Shown: positions 27,002-34,642 of the stretch, one piece after another
Numbering within the stretch: the first letter of the stretch is position 1
Layout of the letters: every line of letters begins with the position of its first letter
Assembly (NCBI GenBank): GCA_021737785.1
Contig: JAIPDI010000025.1
Span: 1-64,000 of the forward strand
DNA length: 64,000 nt
Direction of reading: 5' to 3'
Origin: Deltaproteobacteria bacterium
GTDB lineage: Bacteria > Desulfobacterota > DSM-4660 > Desulfatiglandales > Desulfatiglandaceae
Notes under the pieces: generated by a model
Seen by the model: only the letters and a program-made list of their open reading frames with translations
What the model was told of the DNA's origin: nothing
Database searches by the model: none
Made by a program: the position numbers and the translations under genes

Positions 27002-28132
27002 TTAGCTGCATGGGAGGGATATTAAGAAGGTGGTGCCTTCCGCCTCTGTGGAGGTGAAAGACACATGCCCGTTCAGATATCGTTCGGTGAGAAGCTTAAT
27101 GCTGTAGGTTCCGAGGCCTCTTCCCTTTCCTTTGGTAGAGAAGGATCGTTGAAAGACCTGGAGCTGGCTGTCCCTGGGCATGAAGCCCGGATTGTGAACC
27201 CATATTTCAACACGGTTTTCTCTCCGTCTGGCGCCAAGAGTCACGGTTTCTCCGGCGGCAGAGGCCTCCAGGGCGTTTTTCATCATATTGCCCAAGACGC
27301 GTCTTAGAATAGTTAAATCAGCTGTGAAATCAAATGGTTGTGCTTCAACATGAATGGCCGTACGCCGGCCCTTCGATACCATATGGTTCTCATATAGACC
27401 GGCGACCTCCTCCAGGAGAACATCGGCCCGAACCGTCTCCGGATCAACTGTGAGTTCGCCGGTTTCCGCTGCGCTGAGCGCCTTCTGGGCTTGTATTTCT
27501 TCAATGAGACTATGGGCCCCGATGCGGATGATGTCAATGAGTTCACCGGCCTTCCGGGGATCGGCCTCCTCTTTCAGAAGTTCTGCCAGACCCTGGACCC
27601 CGCCGGCAGTATTGAGGACATCGTGAAAAAAGATCCGCTCAAGGGCCCGGCGCCGCTTCTCATGGGTGATGTCTTCAAGGGCAAAGGATATAAATTCATT
27701 TCCATCTGTCCATGGGCAGGCAAAAGCCCTCAGATCCAGCGCTTCTCCGTTTCGGGTGGTGATCCGGCACTCCTGCATATTTGTTTTCCCGCCGATGGCG
27801 GCAACAATGGCCCGGGCCGCCCCGCACGTCCTGCAGAATTCGGTTGTGCCGCATCCTCCCGCTATCTCATCCAGATGGACGCAGTTAAGTGCTTCCCCGG
27901 GCCGGAGCCCGTATAAGGCCTGGGGGTGTTTTTTTCCGGCGAGATCCGCCAGGGCCTGGTTTGCAAAGACGATCTGGCGATGGGTGTTGAGCACCACGAA
28001 AATGGTGGGGAGTGCGTCGGCAAATTGTCTGAGATAGGATAGGTTGGAAAAGAACGCCGATTGGATCTGGATCTCCTCCGGGGGCAGCCTTTCTGCGGGT
28101 GCGAACCGGGTCGGGAGGGCGGATGGTTCCAT
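27002..28132 (-). CDS. PAS sensor histidine kinase with Cys-rich insert
   Basis: 376 residues, soluble. A PAS domain spans about 35-155 and contains a cysteine-rich loop, NCVHLDEIAGGCGTTEFCRTCGAA (about 82-105), that could hold a metal or Fe-S cluster. The kinase core has a divergent H-box FFHDVLNTAGGVQGL and ATPase boxes NMMKNALEAS (N-box) and GKGRGLGTYSIKLL (G-box). No response regulator is adjacent. The gene lies between the MBL gene and the kinase remnant, all on the minus strand but widely spaced. Confidence 0.87.
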   Translation of the reverse strand: MEPSALPTRFAPAERLPPEEIQIQSAFFSNLSYLRQFADALPTIFVVLNTHRQIVFANQALADLAGKKHPQALYGLRPGEALNCVHLDEIAGGCGTTEFCRTCGAARAIVAAIGGKTNMQECRITTRNGEALDLRAFACPWTDGNEFISFALEDITHEKRRRALERIFFHDVLNTAGGVQGLAELLKEEADPRKAGELIDIIRIGAHSLIEEIQAQKALSAAETGELTVDPETVRADVLLEEVAGLYENHMVSKGRRTAIHVEAQPFDFTADLTILRRVLGNMMKNALEASAAGETVTLGARRRENRVEIWVHNPGFMPRDSQLQVFQRSFSTKGKGRGLGTYSIKLLTERYLNGHVSFTSTEAEGTTFLISLPCS

Positions 28133-28213
28133 TTTTGTCTCCTCGGATATAGGGGGCCCTGACCTGAGGTGAAAAACGTGGGCTATCAGCGATATGGAAG
28201 GGACTCGATGTCG

Positions 28214-28855
28214 CTATTCCAGGAATCCGGTGATATAGGGGTTTGTCTCCCTTTCCCGGGCGAGGGTCGAAACCGGCGCGTCGCCGTAATCGTGTCCCGG
28301 CCATACCCGCGTTTCAGGCGGCAGGGTTAAAAGTTTTTTGAGAGAATCCAAAAGAGTCTCGAAAGACCCGCCCTTCATATCGGTCCTGCCGACCGCCCCG
28401 ACAAAAAGGGTGTCGCCTGTAAAGAGGTTTCCTTCTCCATAGAGGCAGATGGCGCCGGGGGTGTGACCGGGCGTATGAATGACCTTGAGACCGGTCTTCC
28501 CGATCCGGATGACATCCCCGTCGGTCACCAGTAAATGGGGCGCCGGCGAGGGTCATTTCCCCATGGCCATGCTGAATGCGCGGTTCAATCCCCTGAGGAT
28601 CTCGCCGGCCTCCTCCCGGTGCATCACCAGGTCGGCCCCGGTTTTTGCCAAGACCGCCCGGTTGCCGCAGGTATGGTCCGCATGGCCATGGGTATTGACC
28701 ACATATCGGATGGTGAGTCCCATGTCCCCGGCCTTTGAAACGATCTTACTTTCGGATCCGGCAGGATCGATGACCAGGCCTTCTTTCTCCTGTTCGCAGG
28801 CTACGATATAGGAAAAGACCGCCATAGGCCCGATCCGCATCTGTTCTACAATCAT
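28214..28855 (-). CDS. Glyoxalase II-like MBL hydrolase interrupted by in-frame TGA
   Basis: Read through the TGA at 28553-28555 this is a 213-residue metallo-beta-lactamase-fold hydrolase of normal length. The first part has the metal motif NTHGHADHT; the second has HTPGHTPGAICLY, FTGDTLFVGAVGR and PGHDYG. The halves are in the same frame, joined as MAMGK-stop-PSPAPHLLV, so there is no frameshift. The position is a surface linker, not the metal site. Downstream hairpin potential is weak (CCCC/GGGG only), unlike the hdrA UGA, so a nonsense mutation is more likely than selenocysteine. The second half has a GTG at 28528 that could restart. Confidence 0.75.
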
Positions 28856-29341
28856 GGATATCTCCGTTTAACTTTAACCGTATAGCCTGTTTTCATAGGA
28901 GGCGTCAAGGATGATGCCGTATCGAAACCAATGAAATCGTGAATCTTTCCTTTAATCCCTCGACCAAACCAACCCCCCGAGGCTGTTTCTGCTTTGGGGA
29001 TCTCAAAGCTGCCTGTATGGCTCAGCCTATTGATATTAAGTTATTTGAGAGGATTTGATCCGTTGGTCTTGATAAATACCTGCCTCTGAGGAACGTATGC
29101 CGCTTAGGTTGGATGAGTCACTTGACGCCGCGAGAGATAAACGGACTTCCTGCCGGTGCTCCCTTTTTCGGTGCGTAACCCCTTTGTTCGTGCCGATAGC
29201 GCGATTCCGGCCTTTCCCTCCTCTGCATCTGGAATCTACATTGAATTCCTCGGCCGGCCCTCCCCCAAGCTTATTCCAATTTTAAAGATGGCAAAACTGG
29301 CCCTGAAAGGACTCCCTGTGATCACTTTCGAATTTCCAGGA
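28856..29341. other. Intergenic stretch upstream of parS, no gene seen
   Basis: 486 bp with no credible frame or RNA. It leads into the two parS sites. Confidence 0.4.
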
Positions 29342-29357
29342 TGTTTCACGTGAAACA
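29342..29357. promoter_or_regulatory. parS: parS site 1
   Basis: TGTTTCACGTGAAACA, a perfect 16-bp palindrome identical to the consensus chromosomal parS bound by ParB. It is 188 bp upstream of the parA start. Confidence 0.93.
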
Positions 29358-29401
29358 CCGGTATTCGGAATGAGTGTTCGAATTGGTGTTTTGCGATCCG
29401 A

Positions 29402-29417
29402 TGTTTCACGTGAAACA
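29402..29417. promoter_or_regulatory. parS: parS site 2
   Basis: A second identical TGTTTCACGTGAAACA exactly 60 bp after the first (about 5.7 helical turns). Two sites at this distance next to parAB probably form the ParB loading centre near the origin. Confidence 0.93.
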
Positions 29418-29544
29418 TGGTTTTGTCTTTTCAATCCGGAAGGATTGTGCTATCAATCCACTTGTCTTTGATTCACTTGTGCCCAGGGGCGGAAATTTCC
29501 CGGGGCGGGATCTAACATTCCTTAACAGGCGGTTACTTTCAGTC

Positions 29545-30306
29545 ATGGGTCATGTCATCTCCATCTCCAACCAGAAGGGCGGCGTGGGAAAAACCACCAC
29601 CGCGGTCAACCTTTCCGCCTCCCTCGCCGCAGGAGAGAAGGAGTGTCTTCTTATCGACTGCGATCCTCAGGGGAATGCCACCACCGGGCTGGGCATAGAC
29701 CCGGCCGACATAGCGCACGGCCTCTACGATGTCCTCCTCGACGGAGTGCCGCCCCATGAAGCGATCACCGCGACCCTCCTTCCCAGGCTCCATTTGATCT
29801 GCGCCAGCCGCAATATGATCGGGGCCGAGGTGGAGATGGCCTCCATGGAGGGAAAGGAGTTCCTCCTGCGGAATGTGGTTGCCGCACTCAGGAATGAATA
29901 CGACTACGTATTTATTGACTGTCCCCCCTCTCTGGGCTTTCTGACGGTGAATGCCCTCACTGCCACCGAATCCGTCCTGGTTCCGCTTCAATGTGAATAT
30001 TATGCCCTGGAGGGACTCTCTCAACTCCTTACTACCGTCAATGCGGCGAAAAAACGACTTAATCCGCGGCTTCAGCCACCGGATATTCTCCTGACCATGT
30101 ATGACAGCCGCAACAATCTCTCACGCCAAGTGGAAGAGGAGGCCAGGTCGCTCTTCAAGGACCGGGTGTTCAAGACGGTAATTCCGCGGAATGTCCGTTT
30201 GAGCGAGGCCCCGAGTTATGGAAAACCAATTATTTTGTATGACATCAGCTCCAAAGGGGCCCAGAGTTACCTGGCCCTTGCCAGGGAACTGATCAAGAGG
30301 GGATAG
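29545..30306 (+). CDS. parA: Chromosome partitioning ATPase ParA
   Basis: 253 residues from ATG at 29545 (MGHVISISNQKGG); upstream in-frame codons pass through parS and are not conserved. Deviant Walker A is KGGVGKTTT; Walker A' IDCDPQGNATTGLG and Walker B FIDCPPSLG follow. It is the ParA/Soj type without an extra N-terminal DNA-binding domain, as is usual for chromosomal copies. parB starts 6 bp downstream. ParA moves the ParB-parS complex during origin segregation. Position 28 kb from dnaA/oriC agrees with this. Confidence 0.95.
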   Translation: MGHVISISNQKGGVGKTTTAVNLSASLAAGEKECLLIDCDPQGNATTGLGIDPADIAHGLYDVLLDGVPPHEAITATLLPRLHLICASRNMIGAEVEMASMEGKEFLLRNVVAALRNEYDYVFIDCPPSLGFLTVNALTATESVLVPLQCEYYALEGLSQLLTTVNAAKKRLNPRLQPPDILLTMYDSRNNLSRQVEEEARSLFKDRVFKTVIPRNVRLSEAPSYGKPIILYDISSKGAQSYLALARELIKRG

Positions 30307-30312
30307 GGTATC

Positions 30313-31158
30313 ATGACCAAAAGGAAGGCCCTCGGAAAAGGCTTGTCCGCACTGATCCCGGATGCCGACCGTCTGGATGGGGAAGAAGCGGTCTTTTTTC
30401 AGTGTCCCATAGAGACGATTTCGCCGAATCCCAATCAGCCGAGGCAGCAGTTTTCCCCTGTCGAGCTGGATGAGATAGCGACATCAGTTAAGGAAAAAGG
30501 GATTCTCACACCGCTTTTGGTCAGCCGGATCGAAGGCGGGTATCAACTCATTGCAGGCGAACGCCGGTGGCGGGCGGCTCAGAAGGCGGGTCTTGAGCGC
30601 GTGCCGGTGGTGGTCAGGGACGTCACCCCTGTGGAGGCCCTTGAACTGGCGCTCATTGAGAATATCCACAGGACGGACCTGAATCCCATCGAGGAGGCGG
30701 CTGCATACCACAACCTGTTGGAACAGACCGGGATGACGCAGGAGGAACTGGCCAGGAGGCTGGGCAAGGATCGGTCCTCGGTAACGAATCTGCTGCGCCT
30801 TTTACGGCTCCCGCGTGCCATTCAGCAGGATGTGATGGATGGGCGGTTGAGCATGGGGCATGCCCGGCTGTTGGCCGGACTCAAGGACGCTACGGCGCAG
30901 AAGGCCCTGTGGGATGTCATCGTGAAGAGAGGGCTTTCTGTCAGGCAGGCGGAAGCGTTGGCAAAAAGAGGAAAGGCCTCTTCAGGCGCAGGGGGAAAAA
31001 GACCGTCCAGGGATCCCTATGTTCTATCCCTGGAGGACAGGCTCAAACGCTCCCTTGGCACCAAGGTCGAGATCAAAACAAGGGGCGGGAAGGGCCATAT
31101 TATGGTGCACTTCTATTCCGATGAGGAATTGGACAGACTGATGGAATTCTTTGGTTGA
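30313..31158 (+). CDS. parB: Chromosome partitioning protein ParB
   Basis: 281 residues beginning KALGKGLSALIPD, the segment that stimulates ParA. The CTPase/clamp motifs are visible: PNPNQPRQQF (box I), LIAGERRWRAA (box II, GERRxR) and ALIENIHRTDLNPIEEA (box III). A helix-turn-helix for parS follows (TQEELARRLGKDRSSVTN) and the C-terminal dimer domain ends LDRLMEFFG. Six bp separate it from parA. Its last 46 bp overlap the convergent plsY gene. Confidence 0.95.
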   Translation: MTKRKALGKGLSALIPDADRLDGEEAVFFQCPIETISPNPNQPRQQFSPVELDEIATSVKEKGILTPLLVSRIEGGYQLIAGERRWRAAQKAGLERVPVVVRDVTPVEALELALIENIHRTDLNPIEEAAAYHNLLEQTGMTQEELARRLGKDRSSVTNLLRLLRLPRAIQQDVMDGRLSMGHARLLAGLKDATAQKALWDVIVKRGLSVRQAEALAKRGKASSGAGGKRPSRDPYVLSLEDRLKRSLGTKVEIKTRGGKGHIMVHFYSDEELDRLMEFFG

Positions 31159-31769
31159 TGGCCCTTTTTTTTCCATTTCCGCTCTTCTCCCCTGATAAGC
31201 TGTCTTATGTTTTCCCTGTGTTTGAAGCAGATAAGCACCGCCATGACCAGGGAGACAGCGATGAACGGGTATGGCTTTCCAAATAGAATGAGGAAAAGGG
31301 GGATGGCGCAGGCTGCAATGAGAGAGCCCAGGGAAACAAAGTCCCATATGGCTACCACCAGGAGAAAGAGGATGAGCCCGCACAGGCAGGATAGGGGCGA
31401 CATGACCAGGTAGATACCCAGTGCGGTGGCCACCCCTTTGCCGCCCCTGAATTTTAGAAAAAGCGGAAACATGTGCCCCAACAGGGCGCACAGGCCGATG
31501 CCGGCAAGGGCGATTTCATAGGAGGTTCCTGATTCGGACGTATGGAGAGCAAAGACGCTCATAGGGACCAAGCCCTTTAGCATATCCAGAATGAGGGTGA
31601 TGATCCCCCATTTCATGCCGATTTCTCTGGCGACGTTGGTCGCTCCGATATTACCGCTTCCCCGACGAGTGATGTCGATATGGGCCACATACCCTGCAAT
31701 GAGTTTCCCAAAGGGGATGGAGCCGACGATATAGGCCGCGGTGGCAAAAAAAATGGACGGATATGCCAT
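31113..31769 (-). CDS. plsY: Glycerol-3-phosphate acyltransferase PlsY
   Basis: 218 residues, an integral membrane enzyme that transfers acyl groups from acyl-phosphate to glycerol-3-phosphate, the first step of phospholipid synthesis. Signature loops are VGSIPFGKLIA, RRGSGNIGATNVAREIG (the conserved SGNxGATN loop) and LFLKFRGGKGVATALG. Five membrane helices are predicted. The C-terminal tail (GEERKWKKKGHQPKN and on) is longer than usual and lies in the 46-bp overlap with the parB 3' end, so either a late stop was lost or the overlap is ancestral. Confidence 0.92.
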   Translation of the reverse strand: MAYPSIFFATAAYIVGSIPFGKLIAGYVAHIDITRRGSGNIGATNVAREIGMKWGIITLILDMLKGLVPMSVFALHTSESGTSYEIALAGIGLCALLGHMFPLFLKFRGGKGVATALGIYLVMSPLSCLCGLILFLLVVAIWDFVSLGSLIAACAIPLFLILFGKPYPFIAVSLVMAVLICFKHRENIRQLIRGEERKWKKKGHQPKNSISLSNSSSE

Positions 31770-32017
31770 GATATACCTCTTCGAATTGATGAATTGAAGA
31801 TTCCGCCATCCGGTGATGGATCTTTACACTTTCCAAGAGCTTTGTTATTCTAACAGCAACATGATCGCATCTTCGATTAAATTTTATGAAACTTTAGAAA
31901 AACCATTGAAATTGAAACCATTGCACTTCTGAACCCATGAACGGGTACATATATTCTTTTTGATACGGATGCAAATTCTTTTTTGGCGCCGGTCTTTGCC
32001 GGTGGACAGGGGTCGGG

Positions 32018-32425
32018 ATGAAATTGATGGTGATGGACGGACAGGGCGGTGGCATTGGGGCAGCCGTCATCAAGGGGTTGCGGCAATCCATCGGGAGTGA
32101 TCCGGAGATTTTAGCCCTCGGCACCAATTCAATTGCCACATCCAAGATGATGAAGGCCGGGGCAAACCGGGGCGGTACGGGTGAAAATGCCATCCTGTGT
32201 ACCAGCCGGATCGCGGATGTGATCATCGGGCCGCTCGGTATCCTGATGACGAATGCCATGATGGGCGAGGTGACCGCTCAAATGGCGTCCGCCGTGAGTT
32301 CAAGCAGGGCAACTAAGATCCTGATTCCGCTGACGCAGGAGAAGGTCCGACTTGTGGGGTTCTCGGGGGAGCCCCTGCCGCACCTGGTGAATCGGGTCAT
32401 TGAAATGGTAAAGGAGATGATGTGA
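32018..32425 (+). CDS. DUF3842 family protein
   Basis: 135 residues, family DUF3842. The start MKLMVMDGQGGGIGAAVI resembles a nucleotide-binding glycine loop, and the rest (LGTNSIATSKMMKAGAN, GENAILCTSRIADVIIGP) is strongly conserved in anaerobes. Function unknown. It overlaps or abuts the cooT gene (stop at 32423-32425, CooT ATG at 32428) and is repeatedly found beside CooT in anaerobes, so a role in nickel or CO dehydrogenase biology is inferred, not shown. Confidence 0.85.
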   Translation: MKLMVMDGQGGGIGAAVIKGLRQSIGSDPEILALGTNSIATSKMMKAGANRGGTGENAILCTSRIADVIIGPLGILMTNAMMGEVTAQMASAVSSSRATKILIPLTQEKVRLVGFSGEPLPHLVNRVIEMVKEMM

Positions 32426-32427
32426 AG

Positions 32428-32616
32428 ATGTGTGAATCGACAGCCTATCTTTTGAAGGACGCAAGGGAAGAGATGGTTTTTGAGGACATCGAATCCCTGG
32501 AGAACAGCGGCGGTGAGATAAAGATGATCAGCATCTTCGGGGAGGAGAAAACCATTCGCGCGAGGCCCAGACGGTTTTCGCTGGTAGATCACAAGATCGT
32601 ATTAGAGCCTCAATAA
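32428..32616 (+). CDS. cooT: CooT family nickel-binding protein
   Basis: 62 residues starting MCESTAYL. CooT is a small homodimeric Ni(II)-binding protein of CO dehydrogenase maturation; the N-terminal Met-Cys pair carries the nickel-ligating Cys2, retained here. The rest (FEDIESLENSGGEIKMISIFGEEKTIRA) follows the family. A GTG at 32422 would add two residues and put Cys out of position 2, so 32428 is chosen. The ribosome site AAGGAG lies within the end of the DUF3842 gene. No CO dehydrogenase gene is in the window. Confidence 0.85.
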   Translation: MCESTAYLLKDAREEMVFEDIESLENSGGEIKMISIFGEEKTIRARPRRFSLVDHKIVLEPQ

Positions 32617-32654
32617 AGGAAGATGATGGACTATTTTTCGAAGGAGGTGGTGAG

Positions 32655-33281
32655 ATGATTGCGTCGTTTGCCGATAAAATTACGTGGCTGGGTCACGATG
32701 GGTTCCGCATAGACGCGGGCAAGACGATCTATTTTGATCCCTATCAGATCGCCGGCGGTCCTACGGCGGACCTGATTCTGGTCTCCCATGAGCACTTCGA
32801 TCATTGTTCACCTGAGGATATCGAAAAAATTCAAGGACCTGCAACCACTATTCTCACAGAAAAAGACTCTGCAAAGAAGCTTACCGGAGATGTGAGGGTG
32901 ATGAAACCGGGAGATGTCCTCGATCTGGGTGACGTAAAAATAGAGGCCGTTCCCTCATACAACATGGACAAGGAGTTCCATCCCAAAAAAAGGGGGTGGC
33001 TGGGATTTGTTGTGGAGACGGAGGGGGCCAGGATCTATCATGCCGGCGATACAGACTTTATTCCGGAGATGAAAAACTTAAAGGTGGACATCGCGTTCCT
33101 GCCGGTGTCCGGGACATATGTCATGTCGGCGGAGCAGGCCGTTAAGGCGGCCCTTGGCATTCGACCCAAACTTGCCATCCCGATGCATTACGGGGCGATT
33201 GTGGGAGATGCCGGAGATGCGGACCGTTTCCAGAAGGCCCTTTCAGGGAAGGTGGATGTGCGGATTTTTGAAAAAGGGTAG
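32655..33281 (+). CDS. UlaG/MBL-fold metal-dependent hydrolase
   Basis: 208 residues of the UlaG-like metallo-beta-lactamase fold. Metal ligands visible are the HExxDH-type motif SHEHFDH, HAGDTDF and AIPMHYG. The first strand is KITWLGHDGFRI. Substrates of this family vary (lactonases, phosphodiesterases), so none is assigned. Start ATG at 32655 has AAGGAGGTGGTGAG. It is 38 bp after cooT and probably in the same operon with DUF3842. Confidence 0.88.
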   Translation: MIASFADKITWLGHDGFRIDAGKTIYFDPYQIAGGPTADLILVSHEHFDHCSPEDIEKIQGPATTILTEKDSAKKLTGDVRVMKPGDVLDLGDVKIEAVPSYNMDKEFHPKKRGWLGFVVETEGARIYHAGDTDFIPEMKNLKVDIAFLPVSGTYVMSAEQAVKAALGIRPKLAIPMHYGAIVGDAGDADRFQKALSGKVDVRIFEKG

Positions 33282-33304
33282 CAGTCGGTTTGGGGATATT
33301 GTTC

Positions 33305-33335
33305 TTGACAAGGCATGCCGGTTAAATGTTATATG
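33305..33335 (+). promoter_or_regulatory. Sigma-70 promoter candidate before a structured RNA
   Basis: TTGACA at 33305-33310 with an overlapping -10 TTATATG at 33329-33335 (spacing 18-19 bp). No ribosome site or gene follows for 360 bp, so it may drive a non-coding RNA. Confidence 0.45.
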
Positions 33336-33339
33336 ATGC

Positions 33340-33515
33340 CCACACCAGCGGCTGTTAAAGGCTGCGGTTTTGTTGAGAGGCACAAAGAATCCGACGCATG
33401 GTGCCGAGCAGCTTTGGGGTGTTCTTTACGACAACTCGCAATTAGAGGTCCCGGGAATAACTTTTTATAACAGGGCGTGTTTTCAGATTTCCTTCGGCGA
33501 CAGCTGACTGTGTCG
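33340..33515 (+). ncRNA. Candidate structured non-coding RNA (6S-like size)
   Basis: About 175 nt. The two ends can pair: ACAC...CGGCTGT near 33342-33355 with ACAGCTG...GTGT near 33500-33513, and AAGG (33357-33360) with CCTT (33491-33494), enclosing a large centre with its own hairpins. Size, closing stem and promoter fit 6S RNA. I cannot confirm the diagnostic 6S bubble and no terminator is seen. It may be another RNA or chance pairing. The region holds no coding frame. Confidence 0.35.
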
Positions 33516-33701
33516 TTGATCTGGAATGATGAAAATGGGGAATAATGGAATGACGGGCATGAAAAACAGAAAGTCATCTTTTTCTAGGCTTTCCATTCCG
33601 CTATCCCATATATTCTAAATGCTTCATCACTGCAATTGGGTCGAAACCCACTAACGTATTTATTTTATTATCATATTATTAATTCAAAGGAGGTAATGAA
33701 C

Positions 33702-33914
33702 GTGAGCGACATTATTGCTCCCATGGGAGGAAAGGTCATCGATGTGAAGGTAAACGTAGGTGACGCGGTTAACGAAGGGGATGAGGTCGTGATCATCGAG
33801 GCCATGAAAATGGAACTGCCCATCACAGCCGAGGCATCCGGGACGGTCAAAGAGGTCAAATGCAAGAAAGGCGATACGGTTGAAGCAGAGGGCGTCCTGA
33901 TCGTATTGGAGTAA
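33702..33914 (+). CDS. Biotin carboxyl carrier protein (biotin/lipoyl domain)
   Basis: 70 residues, only the biotinyl domain. The biotin site is EAMKMEL, with the lysine in the usual place. GTG at 33702 is preferred because AAAGGAGG ends 8 bp before it; the ATG at 33696 would be too close. Such stand-alone carriers serve Na+-pumping methylmalonyl-CoA or oxaloacetate decarboxylases and carboxyltransferases. Here OadG-like and OadB genes lie just beyond on the other strand, supporting that role. An intrinsic terminator follows. Confidence 0.9.
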   Translation: MSDIIAPMGGKVIDVKVNVGDAVNEGDEVVIIEAMKMELPITAEASGTVKEVKCKKGDTVEAEGVLIVLE

Positions 33915-33971
33915 TAAAGCCTGAAACAGGGGGATGGTCTTATCGAACACCCTCTGTCACCAGAAATGGTA

Positions 33972-34007
33972 ATGCCGGAGGATGCTAATGTTCTCCGGCA
34001 TTTTTTT
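33972..34007 (+). terminator. Intrinsic terminator after the biotin carrier gene
   Basis: ATGCCGGAG (33972-33980) pairs with CTCCGGCAT (33993-34001), with a 12-nt loop, then seven Ts to 34007. It is oriented for plus-strand transcripts and sits in the gap before the convergent OadG-like gene. Confidence 0.9.
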
Positions 34008-34042
34008 GTGTCCCCCGGCAGAGGAATACCCGCTATGGCTGA

Positions 34043-34507
34043 TCAGTGAGCCGCCTTTTTGGCGTCCATTCTGGCCACCGACCTGGAGATAATCCTTCCG
34101 GAAACAGACATCCCGATGAGGAGCACCATCAGGACCATAAAAACTCCGATATATCGGAGAACAAGGGTCCCGATTATCCATGTCCAGTTGTCTTTGACGA
34201 TAGTGATCTCCGTCTCGGTTTCCCCGCCTTTTGAGACGGTGATGGAATGCCACGGCATCCTGCCGTCGTCTTCAATATAGGTGGCGTCTTTCCAATTCCT
34301 GAATTTGATATCCTGAAAGTCCTTCAGGGCCTCCCTGTAGAAAGCGATGACTTCGTCGTGGGAGAGCCCGACCTTCATCTCCAAGCGGTCATCGGTCTTT
34401 TTGGTCGTCGTCCCCTGGGGAATGACCGGCGCCCCGAGAAAATCCTCGCCATAGGAGGCGACGGGCAGGAAGATCACGAATGAGAGTAACAGTATCCATT
34501 GTTTCAT
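34043..34507 (-). CDS. OadG-like membrane subunit with periplasmic domain
   Basis: 154 residues: a signal peptide (LLSFVIFLPVASYG), a roughly 90-residue extracytoplasmic domain with DEVIAFYREALKDFQDIKF, and a C-terminal membrane helix (about 110-135, IGTLVLRYIGVFMVLMVLLIG). The C-terminal helix resembles that of the small gamma subunit (OadG) of Na+-translocating decarboxylases, but the N-terminal domain is extra. It lies 135 bp after oadB on the same strand. The alternative is an unrelated secreted membrane-anchored protein. Confidence 0.6.
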   Translation of the reverse strand: MKQWILLLSFVIFLPVASYGEDFLGAPVIPQGTTTKKTDDRLEMKVGLSHDEVIAFYREALKDFQDIKFRNWKDATYIEDDGRMPWHSITVSKGGETETEITIVKDNWTWIIGTLVLRYIGVFMVLMVLLIGMSVSGRIISRSVARMDAKKAAH

Positions 34508-34642
34508 GATTCATCACCTTAAAATATTATAGGTTGAACCGTTGTGCTTAACCTCTCGAAGTTTTTTACAACTTTCTGTAACTGTGTATCTTATGTGCTT
34601 GTTTTCCAGGTTGACCCATTATTCCAGAATTCCACCATTCGA

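Noticed and set aside
28553-28555. Selenocysteine in the MBL hydrolase
   Set aside because: The position is a linker and no proper GGU-loop hairpin follows; kept only as a low-probability option.
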